The notes beneath the pieces were generated by a model. That model did no database searches, was not told where the DNA came from, and was given only the letters and a program-made list of their open reading frames with translations. A program made the position numbers and the translations under genes. Shown here in pieces: positions 15,669 through 24,254 of a stretch of DNA of 64,000 nucleotides (positions are counted from its first letter, which is position 1; each line of letters begins with the position of its first letter). Origin of the DNA: Sulfitobacter sp. F26204 (GTDB taxonomy: Bacteria; Pseudomonadota; Alphaproteobacteria; Rhodobacterales; Rhodobacteraceae); assembly GCF_026410305.1 (NCBI RefSeq), contig NZ_JAPMLQ010000011.1:31326-95325 (forward strand), read 5' to 3'.

Positions 15669-17785
15669 CGCAGGTAACGCCCCCATCCATCACGCAGTTC
15701 CTTGCCACGTGCATCGCGGACCTGCCTGTGCAAACGGTTGTCCACATTCAGACGCGCACCACCATCACGTTGAACAGGGCGAATTGTCTGGTTCAATATC
15801 GTTTTGGACGGTTTGCCTGTCAGGAAACTGAGGGGCACTTCAAAGCGGATGCCCTTGTCAAATGACCCTTCGCCAAAATCCGTAGAGGACACGTCGGTCA
15901 GGGTAAAGAAGGCACCAACGCGGAACCCATTGTTGAATTCACGGTCAAGGGCGACAGTTGCGCCCCAATCACCGGCAAGATAACGACCGGCGTCGATCTG
16001 ACCCAAAAAGCCATTTCCAAAGTCATAATAGGCAGAGGCATGACCGGTCACGACATCATAGTCCTGAAAGCCGAAGAGCATGTCAAAGTCGCGCTGCTTT
16101 GCATAGTTGATCTCGGCACCCAGGGCCAGACGGCTGCCGGTGGGATACCACAGCAGTTCTGCTGAAACGCCGCCAAACATGTTTTCAAGATAACCAGCAG
16201 TGACGCGGCCGAACAGGTCTTTGCCTGGTCGGAATTGGTATTCCGCCGTCAGTTTGTTGATTTCGAGATCGGACTCGCGTGCATATCGCACGGCGTTGGT
16301 ACGCACAGGTTCGATCAGTGAATCCGAGACCCGGTCGCTGTCTTCGACGTTACCTGCGAGAGGGTAACGCAATTGGCCGGCAAAGGTCAGACCGGGCATT
16401 GGCCGATAGAATGCCTTGAACTGTGCACCAGCTTCGACGCGAACGGGTTCGTCAGGGTCAAAGTATGAAAACGATGCATAGGGAGAAAGGCCATAGTCAA
16501 AAACAGGATAGAGGTCGACAACCTCGCCGGATCGATCAGCATCGAAGGCGTCTTCGATGCTGGCGCGGGAGTAGGACCGCCAGGATCCGTCATAATCGTA
16601 TTGCAGGTCCTCCAAATCAGAGCGTTTGGTGACAATGCGGCTGATCGGGACGCCCTTGTTCTGGAAAATAACGGTGAGTTCTTCGACGTCGGGGGGCAAA
16701 GTTGTCGCCATGGCGCGCGCGGCGCGTCCAGCCGCCTGAGCCCCTGCTCCGAAGCGCGTGTTTTCGATACGGACGGTTGCGCGGGTGCGCGACAGTTCAA
16801 AACCCTGCAAGATCAGCCCGTCTTCGGCGAGGCGGGCATCAAGAACCTTTTGCGCAGCGTCCTTGCCGCCACCACGGGCTGAATTGTTCCAATCGGCAAG
16901 CGCCAGATCACGGCGAGATCCAATCGGGCGGGGCGCGGTTTCACGGCCTCCCGGGTTTGCACGTTTGGCGGGGTCGAGCACATAGGTCACCTGCGCCCCG
17001 ATCTCATTGCCGCCTACGACAAATGCCTTGAGGTCCACACCGTTTTTGAAGCGGTACTGAACGCCCACATTCAGAGGAGATGAAATATCGATAAGGCCCT
17101 GATTGCTTTCACGATCATAGGTGTCGGTTGAATATTCGGCAAAAAGTGTTGTTTGATCATTGAGGTGGTAAGCGAGACCGCCAAAAATCGAGGCAGGTCC
17201 GCGAAACCATTCCCCGGCTTCGACTTTGCCGCCGCGTCCACCCGTTCCGGTTGGTCGTGTTTCAAATCGGTCGTCTATTATTCCAAGCGGATTGGTAAAG
17301 CTGTCGCGCCCGGCAAAGCGACCCCAACCTATCCCGCCGGTGACTTCAAGTTTTGACCCTATCTGTTTCGTCGCTACAAGGTATTCACCGCTGTAAAGAC
17401 CAGTGCCAAGGAAATCTCTGAGACCGAGCGCTACGGCAGGGCGCAGATCGGTTTCATCAAGGAGTTGGAAACTGATGTCGAAGCTACGATCGAAATTTGC
17501 CGAGCCATCGGCCTGGCCACCATCAATTCGGGTGTAGCGAAAACTACCGGATACGCCCGGCAGAATCTGGAAAGTGACCGTATTGCGCATGGTCGGTCCA
17601 ACCAGACTGGAGGTGAAAGCGAGTTCACCGTCATTCAGGCTGCGGGCTGTCGGTGTTTCGATCAAACCAGGTGTGCCATAGGTCGACAGGGTGGTGCGGT
17701 CTGATTGCGCCGATGCGTTGGTCAGTGCCAAGGCTGAGGCGGTGCCAAAGGCGAAAATGAAAAAGGCTGATGTATGACGACGCAT
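15665..17785 (-). CDS. yjbH: YjbH/GfcD-like outer-membrane beta-barrel protein
   Basis: A 706-aa exported protein with a signal peptide (MRRHTSAFFIFAFG start, Ala-x-Ala cleavage near residue 26). The start of the mature part, TYGTPGLIETPTARSLNDGE, is the YjbH family signature. The length and alternating aromatic/hydrophobic strands through the C-terminus fit an outer-membrane beta-barrel. In E. coli the family acts in exopolysaccharide (yjb) or group 4 capsule (gfc) secretion or anchoring. It forms an operon with yjbF. The homologues of YjbE and YjbG are absent here, which suggests that the wza/wzc-like genes opposite supply the rest of the exporter. Confidence 0.85.
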   Translation of the reverse strand: MRRHTSAFFIFAFGTASALALTNASAQSDRTTLSTYGTPGLIETPTARSLNDGELAFTSSLVGPTMRNTVTFQILPGVSGSFRYTRIDGGQADGSANFDRSFDISFQLLDETDLRPAVALGLRDFLGTGLYSGEYLVATKQIGSKLEVTGGIGWGRFAGRDSFTNPLGIIDDRFETRPTGTGGRGGKVEAGEWFRGPASIFGGLAYHLNDQTTLFAEYSTDTYDRESNQGLIDISSPLNVGVQYRFKNGVDLKAFVVGGNEIGAQVTYVLDPAKRANPGGRETAPRPIGSRRDLALADWNNSARGGGKDAAQKVLDARLAEDGLILQGFELSRTRATVRIENTRFGAGAQAAGRAARAMATTLPPDVEELTVIFQNKGVPISRIVTKRSDLEDLQYDYDGSWRSYSRASIEDAFDADRSGEVVDLYPVFDYGLSPYASFSYFDPDEPVRVEAGAQFKAFYRPMPGLTFAGQLRYPLAGNVEDSDRVSDSLIEPVRTNAVRYARESDLEINKLTAEYQFRPGKDLFGRVTAGYLENMFGGVSAELLWYPTGSRLALGAEINYAKQRDFDMLFGFQDYDVVTGHASAYYDFGNGFLGQIDAGRYLAGDWGATVALDREFNNGFRVGAFFTLTDVSSTDFGEGSFDKGIRFEVPLSFLTGKPSKTILNQTIRPVQRDGGARLNVDNRLHRQVRDARGKELRDGWGRYLR

Positions 17786-18099
17786 GACTAACCGAGGATT
17801 CCTGTATTTTTGGACACCATAGCGGAACGCGGTGCAGCCGTTACAGTGGTGGCACCGTTATTTAAGTTGTTGAACCGAGTTTGCGCTAGTTATGCAACAG
17901 CACGATGGCGCGCAGGTTGTGTGCAGGTCGAAAAACGCGCATTTGATCTATCCCTTTGATTTGCTGCGCGGTGCAAAAATGCAAAATAGTTGCAAATGCA
18001 TGTAGTTTCCCTTAGCATAGCCTTAGCCGGGAAGCCCGTTTGTGCAGGCAGGTTCTTTCGCGACAGGGGCAGGGCAGCGCGCAAGAATGGACAGGGGAT
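17786..18099. other. Divergent intergenic region between yjbH and the marR gene
   Basis: A 314-base gap. Around 17973-18004 TGCAAA occurs three times within about 30 bases, ending in TTGCAAATGCATG, a partly symmetrical stretch that could be the operator of the adjacent MarR protein. It resembles the TTGCAATAA/ATGCATG elements near 10470. No coding gene or terminator was seen. Confidence 0.35.
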
Positions 18100-18564
18100 A
18101 TGACCTTAAAAAGTGCTGAACACCTGAAAGAGATGGGGTTGGACAATTTTGCGCCCTATCTGATGAACCGGATCATCGGGCGTTATAACAAGGCTTTGCA
18201 GGCTGAGATGCTCGGTCTTGGGCTGACCACATCCCAGATGCGGTCCCTTGCGATCCTGTCGGTGACAGACGGCATCATGATCCGCGATTTGGCTGTCTAT
18301 GCGGTGGTGCAGCAATCGACCCTAAGTCGGGCGTTGGACACGCTTGAACAGAATGACATGGTGCGGCGCGAGAATGATTTACAAGACAGTCGTGCAACGC
18401 GGGTTTTTATTACAGAGGCGGGACGCGAAACCTATGACAGGCTATGGCCGCATATGTCAGCCGCCTATGAGGCTATGTTCAAGGGCGTTGGTGAGTCCGA
18501 AAAACAGGTATTTGTCGCTACGTTACAAAAGATGCTGCGCAATATTCGCAAGCATAATTTTTGA
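18100..18564 (+). CDS. MarR-family transcriptional regulator
   Basis: A 154-aa winged-helix regulator. The ATG at 18100 has AGGGGAT just upstream and gives the usual MarR length; the open frame extends 20 codons further without support. The DNA-binding part reads LTTSQMRSLAILSV, IRDLAVYAVVQQSTLSRALDTLEQNDMV and a wing with RRENDLQDSRATRVFITEAG. It is followed after nine bases by iorA, so it probably controls the iorAB operon in response to an aromatic acid or CoA ester; the ligand is not readable from the sequence. Confidence 0.85.
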   Translation: MTLKSAEHLKEMGLDNFAPYLMNRIIGRYNKALQAEMLGLGLTTSQMRSLAILSVTDGIMIRDLAVYAVVQQSTLSRALDTLEQNDMVRRENDLQDSRATRVFITEAGRETYDRLWPHMSAAYEAMFKGVGESEKQVFVATLQKMLRNIRKHNF

Positions 18565-18573
18565 AGGATTGAG

Positions 18574-20724
18574 ATGGCCGAACGTTCATTCAAGGCTGAG
18601 GTAGAGCATCTGCGCAAAGGTGCGGGTGATGTCTTTACCGGTGAAGGGATCCTCGCGATTACCAAGGCGTTGCTGGAAAACGGTGTCGGCTATGTTGGTG
18701 GCTATCAGGGTGCCCCGATTTCGCATTTGATGGATGTGCTTTCGGACGCTGAGGAATTGATGGCTGAGTTGGGCGTCCGCTTTGAGGCGAATGCCTCCGA
18801 AGCAGCGGCGGCAGCGATGTTAGCGGCTTCGGTTCATTATCCAATTCGCGGTGCAGTTACCTTCAAAGGGCCGGTCGGGGTCAATGTGGCGTCGGATGCT
18901 TTGGCCAACCTGTGTTCAAGCGGGGTAAAGGGTGGAGCCTTGATCATCGTCGGTGAAGACTATGGTGAAGGTTCATCGATTATGCAGGAGCGTAGTCATG
19001 CATTTGCGATGAAATCGCAATTCTGGTTGCTTGATCCGCGCCCCAACCTGCCGAGCATAACCAAAGCCGTGCAGGATGGTTTTGAGTTGAGTGAAGCGAG
19101 TAATACACCTGTGATGCTGATGGTACGCATTCGGTCGTGCCATGTGACGGGGAGTTTTACGACCCGGGATAATCTGGTCCCGCCTTTGACGGTAAAAGAT
19201 GCGATCGCGAATCCGGAATCGGATTTCAATCGTGTGGTTTTGCCGCCGATGAGCTATGTGCACGAGCAGGACAAGGTGAAGAACCGTTGGCCCGCGGCCG
19301 AGAAGTTCATTGTAGAAAACAGTCTGAACGAGATCTTCGGACCAGAAAAGGCCAAGTTGGGCATCGTCGTGCAAGGAGGGATGTACAATGGCCTGATCCG
19401 TGCCCTGCAACGTCTTGGGTTGGCTGATGACTTTGGCGAGACAGAAGTGCCGATCTATTGTTTGAACGTGACATATCCCATTATTAGGGACGAATTTGAC
19501 CGGTTTTGCGAGGGCAAGGACCACGTCATGGTCGTCGAAGAAGGTCAGCCGGATCATATCGAACAGCAGTTGGGTGCCTTTCTGTTCAAGGCGGGCCGCC
19601 AGTTGACGCTGTATGGTAAGGACGTATTGCCGATGGCGGGTGAATATACTGGCCAGGTGATGCTGGATGGGGTCACGGCGTTTTTGAAACAGGCGGCACC
19701 GGATCTGTTGCCCGGGCAGGTCCGTGCGCCGAACAGAGAGGCCTCACAAATCCCGGACCTGAGCAAGACCGTGCCGGTCAGGCCACCGGGATTTTGCACA
19801 GGTTGCCCTGAAAGGCCGATCTTTGCCGGGATGAAGCTGGTCGAGCAGGAGTTGGGCAAACATCAGATCACAGGAGACATCGGGTGCCATCTTTTCGGAG
19901 CTTTGCCACCTTTTGAGATTGGCGGTGCCACGATGGGTTATGGGCTGGGTCCAGCTGCCAATGCCGCCTTTGACGGTGGTGGCGACCGCCGGGCAATTTC
20001 GATGCTGGGGGATGGCGGTTTCTGGCACAATGGATTGAGTTCTTCGATCGGGAATATGGTGTTTAACAAATCCGACAACGTGGTGGTGATTGTCGACAAT
20101 TATTATTCGGCGGCGACGGGCGGGCAGGATGTTCTTTCGAGCCGGGCTGAAAATGGCACCAAATCAACGGGCAACCCGATTTCGGCCGCATTGAAGGGTG
20201 TTGGCGTGGAGTGGATCCGCCAGATCGACCACACTTACGATGTGAGCAAGGTGCGCGATACTTTGAATGAGGCTCTAACAACGGAGTTCAAGGGACCGAA
20301 AGTGATTGTCGCCTCTTCGGAATGTATGTTGAACAAACAACGTCGGGAAAAACCGGTCCGCACACAGATGATCAAGGAAGGGCGCCGGGTGGATGTCCCG
20401 CGCTTTGGGGTAGATGCCGACATTTGTACGGGTGATCATGCCTGTATCCGGCTTTCGGGATGCCCGTCCCTGTCGCTGAAACGGCTTGATGATCCCCTGA
20501 GGGATGATCCGGTCGCTTATATCGACCAGACTTGTGTTGGGTGCGGTAACTGTGGCGAGGTCGCGGATGCGGCGGTCCTCTGCCCGTCGTTCTATCGGGC
20601 GGATGTGGTACATAACCCCAGTGCTTTTGAGTCGTGGCGGGCCGGATTGCGCAGCCGGATCATCACTTGGTTACAGGCAAGACGTAGCGCCAGATGCCTG
20701 CAGTTCGAGGATGTGGTGCCGTGA
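18574..20724 (+). CDS. iorA: Indolepyruvate ferredoxin oxidoreductase, alpha subunit
   Basis: A 716-aa subunit that oxidatively decarboxylates aryl pyruvates (indolepyruvate, phenylpyruvate) to aryl-acetyl-CoA with reduction of ferredoxin. The N-terminal pyrimidine-binding TPP domain contains GYQGAPISHLMDVL and FEANASEAAAAAMLAAS. The second TPP domain carries GDIGCHLFG, SMLGDGGFWHNGL and DNYYSAATGGQ. The C-terminus has two iron-sulfur cassettes: CTGDHAC...GCP, where an Asp takes the second cysteine position, and CVGCGNC...CP (about 654-672). The start has AAGGA seven bases upstream. The stop overlaps the iorB GTG. The preceding MarR gene and the following iorB define an aromatic amino acid catabolic operon. 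Confidence 0.93.
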   Translation: MAERSFKAEVEHLRKGAGDVFTGEGILAITKALLENGVGYVGGYQGAPISHLMDVLSDAEELMAELGVRFEANASEAAAAAMLAASVHYPIRGAVTFKGPVGVNVASDALANLCSSGVKGGALIIVGEDYGEGSSIMQERSHAFAMKSQFWLLDPRPNLPSITKAVQDGFELSEASNTPVMLMVRIRSCHVTGSFTTRDNLVPPLTVKDAIANPESDFNRVVLPPMSYVHEQDKVKNRWPAAEKFIVENSLNEIFGPEKAKLGIVVQGGMYNGLIRALQRLGLADDFGETEVPIYCLNVTYPIIRDEFDRFCEGKDHVMVVEEGQPDHIEQQLGAFLFKAGRQLTLYGKDVLPMAGEYTGQVMLDGVTAFLKQAAPDLLPGQVRAPNREASQIPDLSKTVPVRPPGFCTGCPERPIFAGMKLVEQELGKHQITGDIGCHLFGALPPFEIGGATMGYGLGPAANAAFDGGGDRRAISMLGDGGFWHNGLSSSIGNMVFNKSDNVVVIVDNYYSAATGGQDVLSSRAENGTKSTGNPISAALKGVGVEWIRQIDHTYDVSKVRDTLNEALTTEFKGPKVIVASSECMLNKQRREKPVRTQMIKEGRRVDVPRFGVDADICTGDHACIRLSGCPSLSLKRLDDPLRDDPVAYIDQTCVGCGNCGEVADAAVLCPSFYRADVVHNPSAFESWRAGLRSRIITWLQARRSARCLQFEDVVP

Positions 20725-22256
20725 ACTGCCCTTTGTCACGGAATGGACCGGAACTGCGCGACCGGCAGATCATCAAACTGGCCATCATGGCTGTGGGCGG
20801 GCAGGGCGGTGGCGTGCTCATCGGTTGGATTGAAAGTCTGGCGCGGGCGCAGGGCTTTGTCTGCCAGGCGACCAGTGTGGCAGGTGTTTCACAACGCACG
20901 GGTGCGACAATCTATTACATCGAAATGATGGCGGCGGCGGAAAAACAGCCGGTATTTGCCTTGGCCCCGTCGGCAGGTGATGTTGATATTCTGATCGCTG
21001 CCGAAATGATGGAAGTCGGCCGTGCCATCATGCGGGGATTTGTAACGCCGGATCGTACCCTTTTGATCGGGTCGAGCCATCGCGCGCTGGCGGTTTCTGA
21101 AAAGGCGGCTCCGGGCGATGGCATTGCCGATGCTGGTGAAGTGGTCGCCGCAGCCGAGATCGCAGCCCAACGTTTCATTCTGGCAGATATGGATCGTCTG
21201 GCGACGGCTCATGGATCGGTGATTTCGGCGAGCCTGTTTGGGGCGCTTGCCGGTTCGGGGGGCTTACCCTTTTCCCGTGGGGCTTTCGAGGAGGCGATCC
21301 GTTCTGGCGGGAAAGGAGTCGAGGCTTCACTTCGGGCCTTTGCGGCTGGGTATGATGTGGCGGAAATGGGCGGAACAGAGACTGACACCGCTCCGGAAGC
21401 ACCGGCGCAGGTGATTGTGGGTCCACAGGCGCAAATGACGCTTTGGACTGCTTTGCAGATGCGGGTGAAAGAATTGCCTGAACCGGTTCAGCAGATGGCC
21501 CTGCCGGGATTGGTCAAAGTGGTTGATTTTCAGGATTGCGCCTATGGTGCGCAATACCTGGAGCGGTTGGAAAAGGTGGTCGCAAGGGACACAGCAACGC
21601 AGAATTGGTCCCTGGGTATTGCCGGCGCAAAATATATTGCCCGCGCGATGACCTATGATGACATCATACGCGTTGCGGACCTCAAGACCCGCGCGCCGCG
21701 TCTGAAGCGTATTCGCGAAGAGATGGGAGCAAAAGACACGAACCTCGTCGAATTGACTGAATTTTTCCATCCGCGCGCGGAAGAGATTGCCAGTCTGATG
21801 CCAGCCCGAATGGGTGCCCGGTGGGAAGCATCGCCCAAGCGTATGGCCCTGTTGAACCGGATGTTTAAAAAGGGTCGTCGGTTGCGCAGCCATACCTTGC
21901 CTTCCTTTCTGGTCCTGTATTTTCTGAGCAGCCTAAAAGGCTTTCGCATGAAAACGCGACGACACGCCGTCGAACTGGCGCATCTGGAACGCTGGCTGAC
22001 TGACAGTCTGGCGCTAACAAAGGAAGATTACGGGTTGGCGGTCGAGATGCTGAAAAATCGGCGGTTGATCAAAGGGTATTCCGATACGCATGCAAGAGGA
22101 CTGAGCAAGTTTGCCAAGGTGTCAGGTGCTGTTGAAATGTTGCGCGGGCGTCGGGATGCGGCGGACTGGATGCGCCGCCTGCGCGAGGCGGCCTTGCAGG
22201 ACCCTGAGGGCAAGGCGCTGGATGGTGCGCTTGATACCGTACGTAGTTTCGTTTGA
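20721..22256 (+). CDS. iorB: Indolepyruvate oxidoreductase beta subunit, long form
   Basis: A 511-aa protein from the GTG at 20721, which overlaps the iorA stop (GTGA) and has CGAGGA upstream; an ATG at 20694 lies inside iorA. The N-terminal gamma/beta pyruvate-oxidoreductase fold begins IKLAIMAVGGQGGGVLIGWI and includes TSVAGVSQRTGATIYYIEM. Unlike the ~200-aa archaeal IorB, this form has a ~280-residue helical extension (DUF6537-like: YLERLEKVVARD, IRVADLKTRAPRL, LPSFLVLYFLSSLKGFR). Such long beta subunits are common in proteobacterial IOR pairs. It completes the heterodimer with iorA. Confidence 0.9.
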   Translation: MNCPLSRNGPELRDRQIIKLAIMAVGGQGGGVLIGWIESLARAQGFVCQATSVAGVSQRTGATIYYIEMMAAAEKQPVFALAPSAGDVDILIAAEMMEVGRAIMRGFVTPDRTLLIGSSHRALAVSEKAAPGDGIADAGEVVAAAEIAAQRFILADMDRLATAHGSVISASLFGALAGSGGLPFSRGAFEEAIRSGGKGVEASLRAFAAGYDVAEMGGTETDTAPEAPAQVIVGPQAQMTLWTALQMRVKELPEPVQQMALPGLVKVVDFQDCAYGAQYLERLEKVVARDTATQNWSLGIAGAKYIARAMTYDDIIRVADLKTRAPRLKRIREEMGAKDTNLVELTEFFHPRAEEIASLMPARMGARWEASPKRMALLNRMFKKGRRLRSHTLPSFLVLYFLSSLKGFRMKTRRHAVELAHLERWLTDSLALTKEDYGLAVEMLKNRRLIKGYSDTHARGLSKFAKVSGAVEMLRGRRDAADWMRRLREAALQDPEGKALDGALDTVRSFV

Positions 22257-22278
22257 GACATAGGGTGTCTTATTTTTG
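22256..22278 (+). terminator. Weak terminator after iorB
   Basis: AGACA (22256-22260) and TGTCT (22266-22270) form a 5-bp stem with a 5-base loop, followed by TATTTTTGG. The stem is short and partly inside the stop region, so termination may be partial. Confidence 0.35.
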
Positions 22279-22302
22279 GAACCGCGGTAGATTGCGCACA
22301 TC

Positions 22303-23007
22303 ATGAGCGAGTCATCCACAAACCCTAAAACACGTGCAGCGGTGTTGATTGTCGCGGCTGGACGCGGCCGGCGTTTTGGCAGCGAGGTGCCAAAGCAATA
22401 TGTGCCGATTGATGGACTCTGCGCATTTCGCCGTTGTTTAGAGACATTTCTGGGGATGCCAGAGATCGCTGCAATTCAAACCGTCATCCATCCTGATGAC
22501 AAGGACCGCTATGCAACGGTTTTGGCCGGTTTGGATGATGATAGGCTTTGTCCTCCTACCTTTGGTGGGAACACGCGGGTTCAATCGGTGATGAACGGAC
22601 TTGACGCGCTGACGGATCAAGCGCCCGATGTTGTTTTGGTACATGATGCCGCCCGTGCTTTTGTGACACGGGAAATTGTAATTGATGTTCTGGCGGCGCT
22701 TGATCAGGGCGACGCGGCTTTCGCGGCATTGCCGGTGGTTGATGCGCTTTGGCGGGGTGAGGGTGATCAGGCCCTGACACCTGTGGCAAGGAGCGGGTTG
22801 TGGCGGGCACAGACGCCACAGGGGTTCCGGTTCGAGGTATTGCGGCGGGCGCATCTTGATTATGACGGTGAGGCTGCGGATGATGTTGAAATTGCCCGTG
22901 CGATGGGCATCGCCGTCAAAATTGTCACCGGCGATCCCGCGAATTTCAAGATCACCACACCGCAGGATTTGGCGCGGGCTGAAAGGTTTGTTGCATCAGG
23001 TCGTTAG
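22303..23007 (+). CDS. ispD: 2-C-methyl-D-erythritol 4-phosphate cytidylyltransferase, stand-alone
   Basis: A 234-aa enzyme that joins CTP and methylerythritol 4-phosphate to give CDP-methylerythritol in the non-mevalonate isoprenoid pathway. The nucleotide-binding signature VAAGRGRRFGSEVPKQY is at about residues 17-33, followed by VLVHDAARAFVT (about 111) and LWRAQTPQGFRFEVLRRAH with DDVEIARAMGIAVKIVTGDPANFKITTPQDL. In many Rhodobacterales ispD is fused to ispF; here the protein ends cleanly after the IspD domain and no ispF sequence follows in any frame before the next gene. No clear ribosome-binding site precedes the ATG. It may be a second copy or the only one. Confidence 0.9.
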   Translation: MSESSTNPKTRAAVLIVAAGRGRRFGSEVPKQYVPIDGLCAFRRCLETFLGMPEIAAIQTVIHPDDKDRYATVLAGLDDDRLCPPTFGGNTRVQSVMNGLDALTDQAPDVVLVHDAARAFVTREIVIDVLAALDQGDAAFAALPVVDALWRGEGDQALTPVARSGLWRAQTPQGFRFEVLRRAHLDYDGEAADDVEIARAMGIAVKIVTGDPANFKITTPQDLARAERFVASGR

Positions 23008-23111
23008 CCTGTGCGTTTTTCGCGCATATGCCGTGAAAATGATCGTGGGAAGCCCTGTTGAGCGCTCTGGGAACTGTTTCGGTAAAAATATGTGGTTTGC
23101 GACCTAATGAC

Positions 23112-23145
23112 GTGTAACACTATGGGCCTATTTACGACGTTACAC
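23112..23145. repeat. Inverted repeat upstream of the YceI-OmpA gene
   Basis: GTGTAAC (23112-23118) and GTTACAC (23139-23145) are perfect 7-bp arms 20 bases apart, ending 35 bases before the next start codon. The two half-sites are about 2.5 helical turns apart, suggesting an operator for a dimeric regulator. Confidence 0.4.
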
Positions 23146-23180
23146 CCCTGCGCGAATTATTAAGCAATCAGGAGACCGCG

Positions 23181-24254
23181 ATGAATTATTTGACATCTTT
23201 TTATAGCAAGGCCACCGCTGTTCTGTTGGCGGCTGTGCTGACCCTCGCCACATTGACCCTGCGGGCGGAAGCGCAGCAAAATCCCTTTGCCGGTGGTTGG
23301 ACATTGCAGCCTGCCATGTCGGCGTTGAATTTCCAATCCGTCAAAAAACAGACTGTGGTTGAGAACAGTAGCTTTGCCACGCTTGAAGGAACGATCGCAG
23401 AGGATGGTACAACCAAAGTGTCGGTCTTGCTGGATTCGGTTGATACCAAGATCGACCTGCGCAACGTCCGCATGCGGTTCCTCTTTTTCGAAACGTTCAA
23501 GTTTCCCTCGGCAACCATCACGACAGAGATGGATGCAGGCCTTTTGAATGATCTGCGCGACAAACGGCGCAAGACGGTGCCGGTGCGTTACACGATGGAG
23601 CTGCATGGCGTGACAAAATCATTTGACGCCGAGGTCGCGGTGACCCTGCTGAGCGAAGACCTTGTTTCGGTGGCCAGCACAACACCGATTTCGGTGAGCG
23701 TGAGTGATTTTGATTTGTTGGAAGGGCTGGGCAAGCTGCAGGATGCGGCAAACGTCACGATCATCCCGTCGGCTACAGTGTCGTTCGATTTTGTATTTGC
23801 CCGCAACAGCACGCTGGCCTCCGCAACGCCGGCGCCGGCGGCCAAACCCGAATCTGTTGCGCTTGAGGTTGAAGGGGATTTTGACCGTGAGGCTTGCAAG
23901 GGTCGGTTCGAAATCCTGTCGCGCACCGGAAATATATACTTTCCCTCGGGGAGTGCCCGTCATGATGCCAAAAGCGAACCACTGCTCAACAGTCTTGCCG
24001 GGATCATCGCACGTTGTCCCAATATGGTTATCGAAGTGGGCGGACATACCGATTCAGTCGGCAGTGAAGCCACAAACCAGAGCCTGTCTGAAAAGCGTGC
24101 GGAATCGGTGAAACGGTATTTGATTTCACGCGATCTGGACCCGACTGTTCTGGTTAGCAAGGGTTATGGCGAAAGCAGCCCGATTGCCACCAACGAGACC
24201 AGGAAGGGACGTTGGGCCAACCGGCGGATCGAATTCAAGGTGTTGAGCAACTAA
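23181..24254 (+). CDS. YceI-like lipid-binding domain fused to OmpA peptidoglycan-binding domain
   Basis: A 357-aa exported protein; signal peptide to about residue 31 (RAEAQ). Residues about 38-215 fit a YceI-like beta-barrel lipid-binding domain (SALNFQSVKKQTVVENSSF, then RNVRMRFLFFETFKFPSA and YTMELHGVTKSFDAEV). Residues about 240-355 are an OmpA/MotB domain with IYFPSGSARHD, GGHTDSVGSEATNQSLSEKRAESV and RRIEF, which binds peptidoglycan meso-diaminopimelate. The fusion should place an isoprenoid- or lipid-binding module on the cell wall. AGGAG precedes the ATG. The stop overlaps the start of the caspase-like gene by one base, so the two are probably co-translated. The function of this fusion is unknown to me. 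Confidence 0.82.
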   Translation: MNYLTSFYSKATAVLLAAVLTLATLTLRAEAQQNPFAGGWTLQPAMSALNFQSVKKQTVVENSSFATLEGTIAEDGTTKVSVLLDSVDTKIDLRNVRMRFLFFETFKFPSATITTEMDAGLLNDLRDKRRKTVPVRYTMELHGVTKSFDAEVAVTLLSEDLVSVASTTPISVSVSDFDLLEGLGKLQDAANVTIIPSATVSFDFVFARNSTLASATPAPAAKPESVALEVEGDFDREACKGRFEILSRTGNIYFPSGSARHDAKSEPLLNSLAGIIARCPNMVIEVGGHTDSVGSEATNQSLSEKRAESVKRYLISRDLDPTVLVSKGYGESSPIATNETRKGRWANRRIEFKVLSN

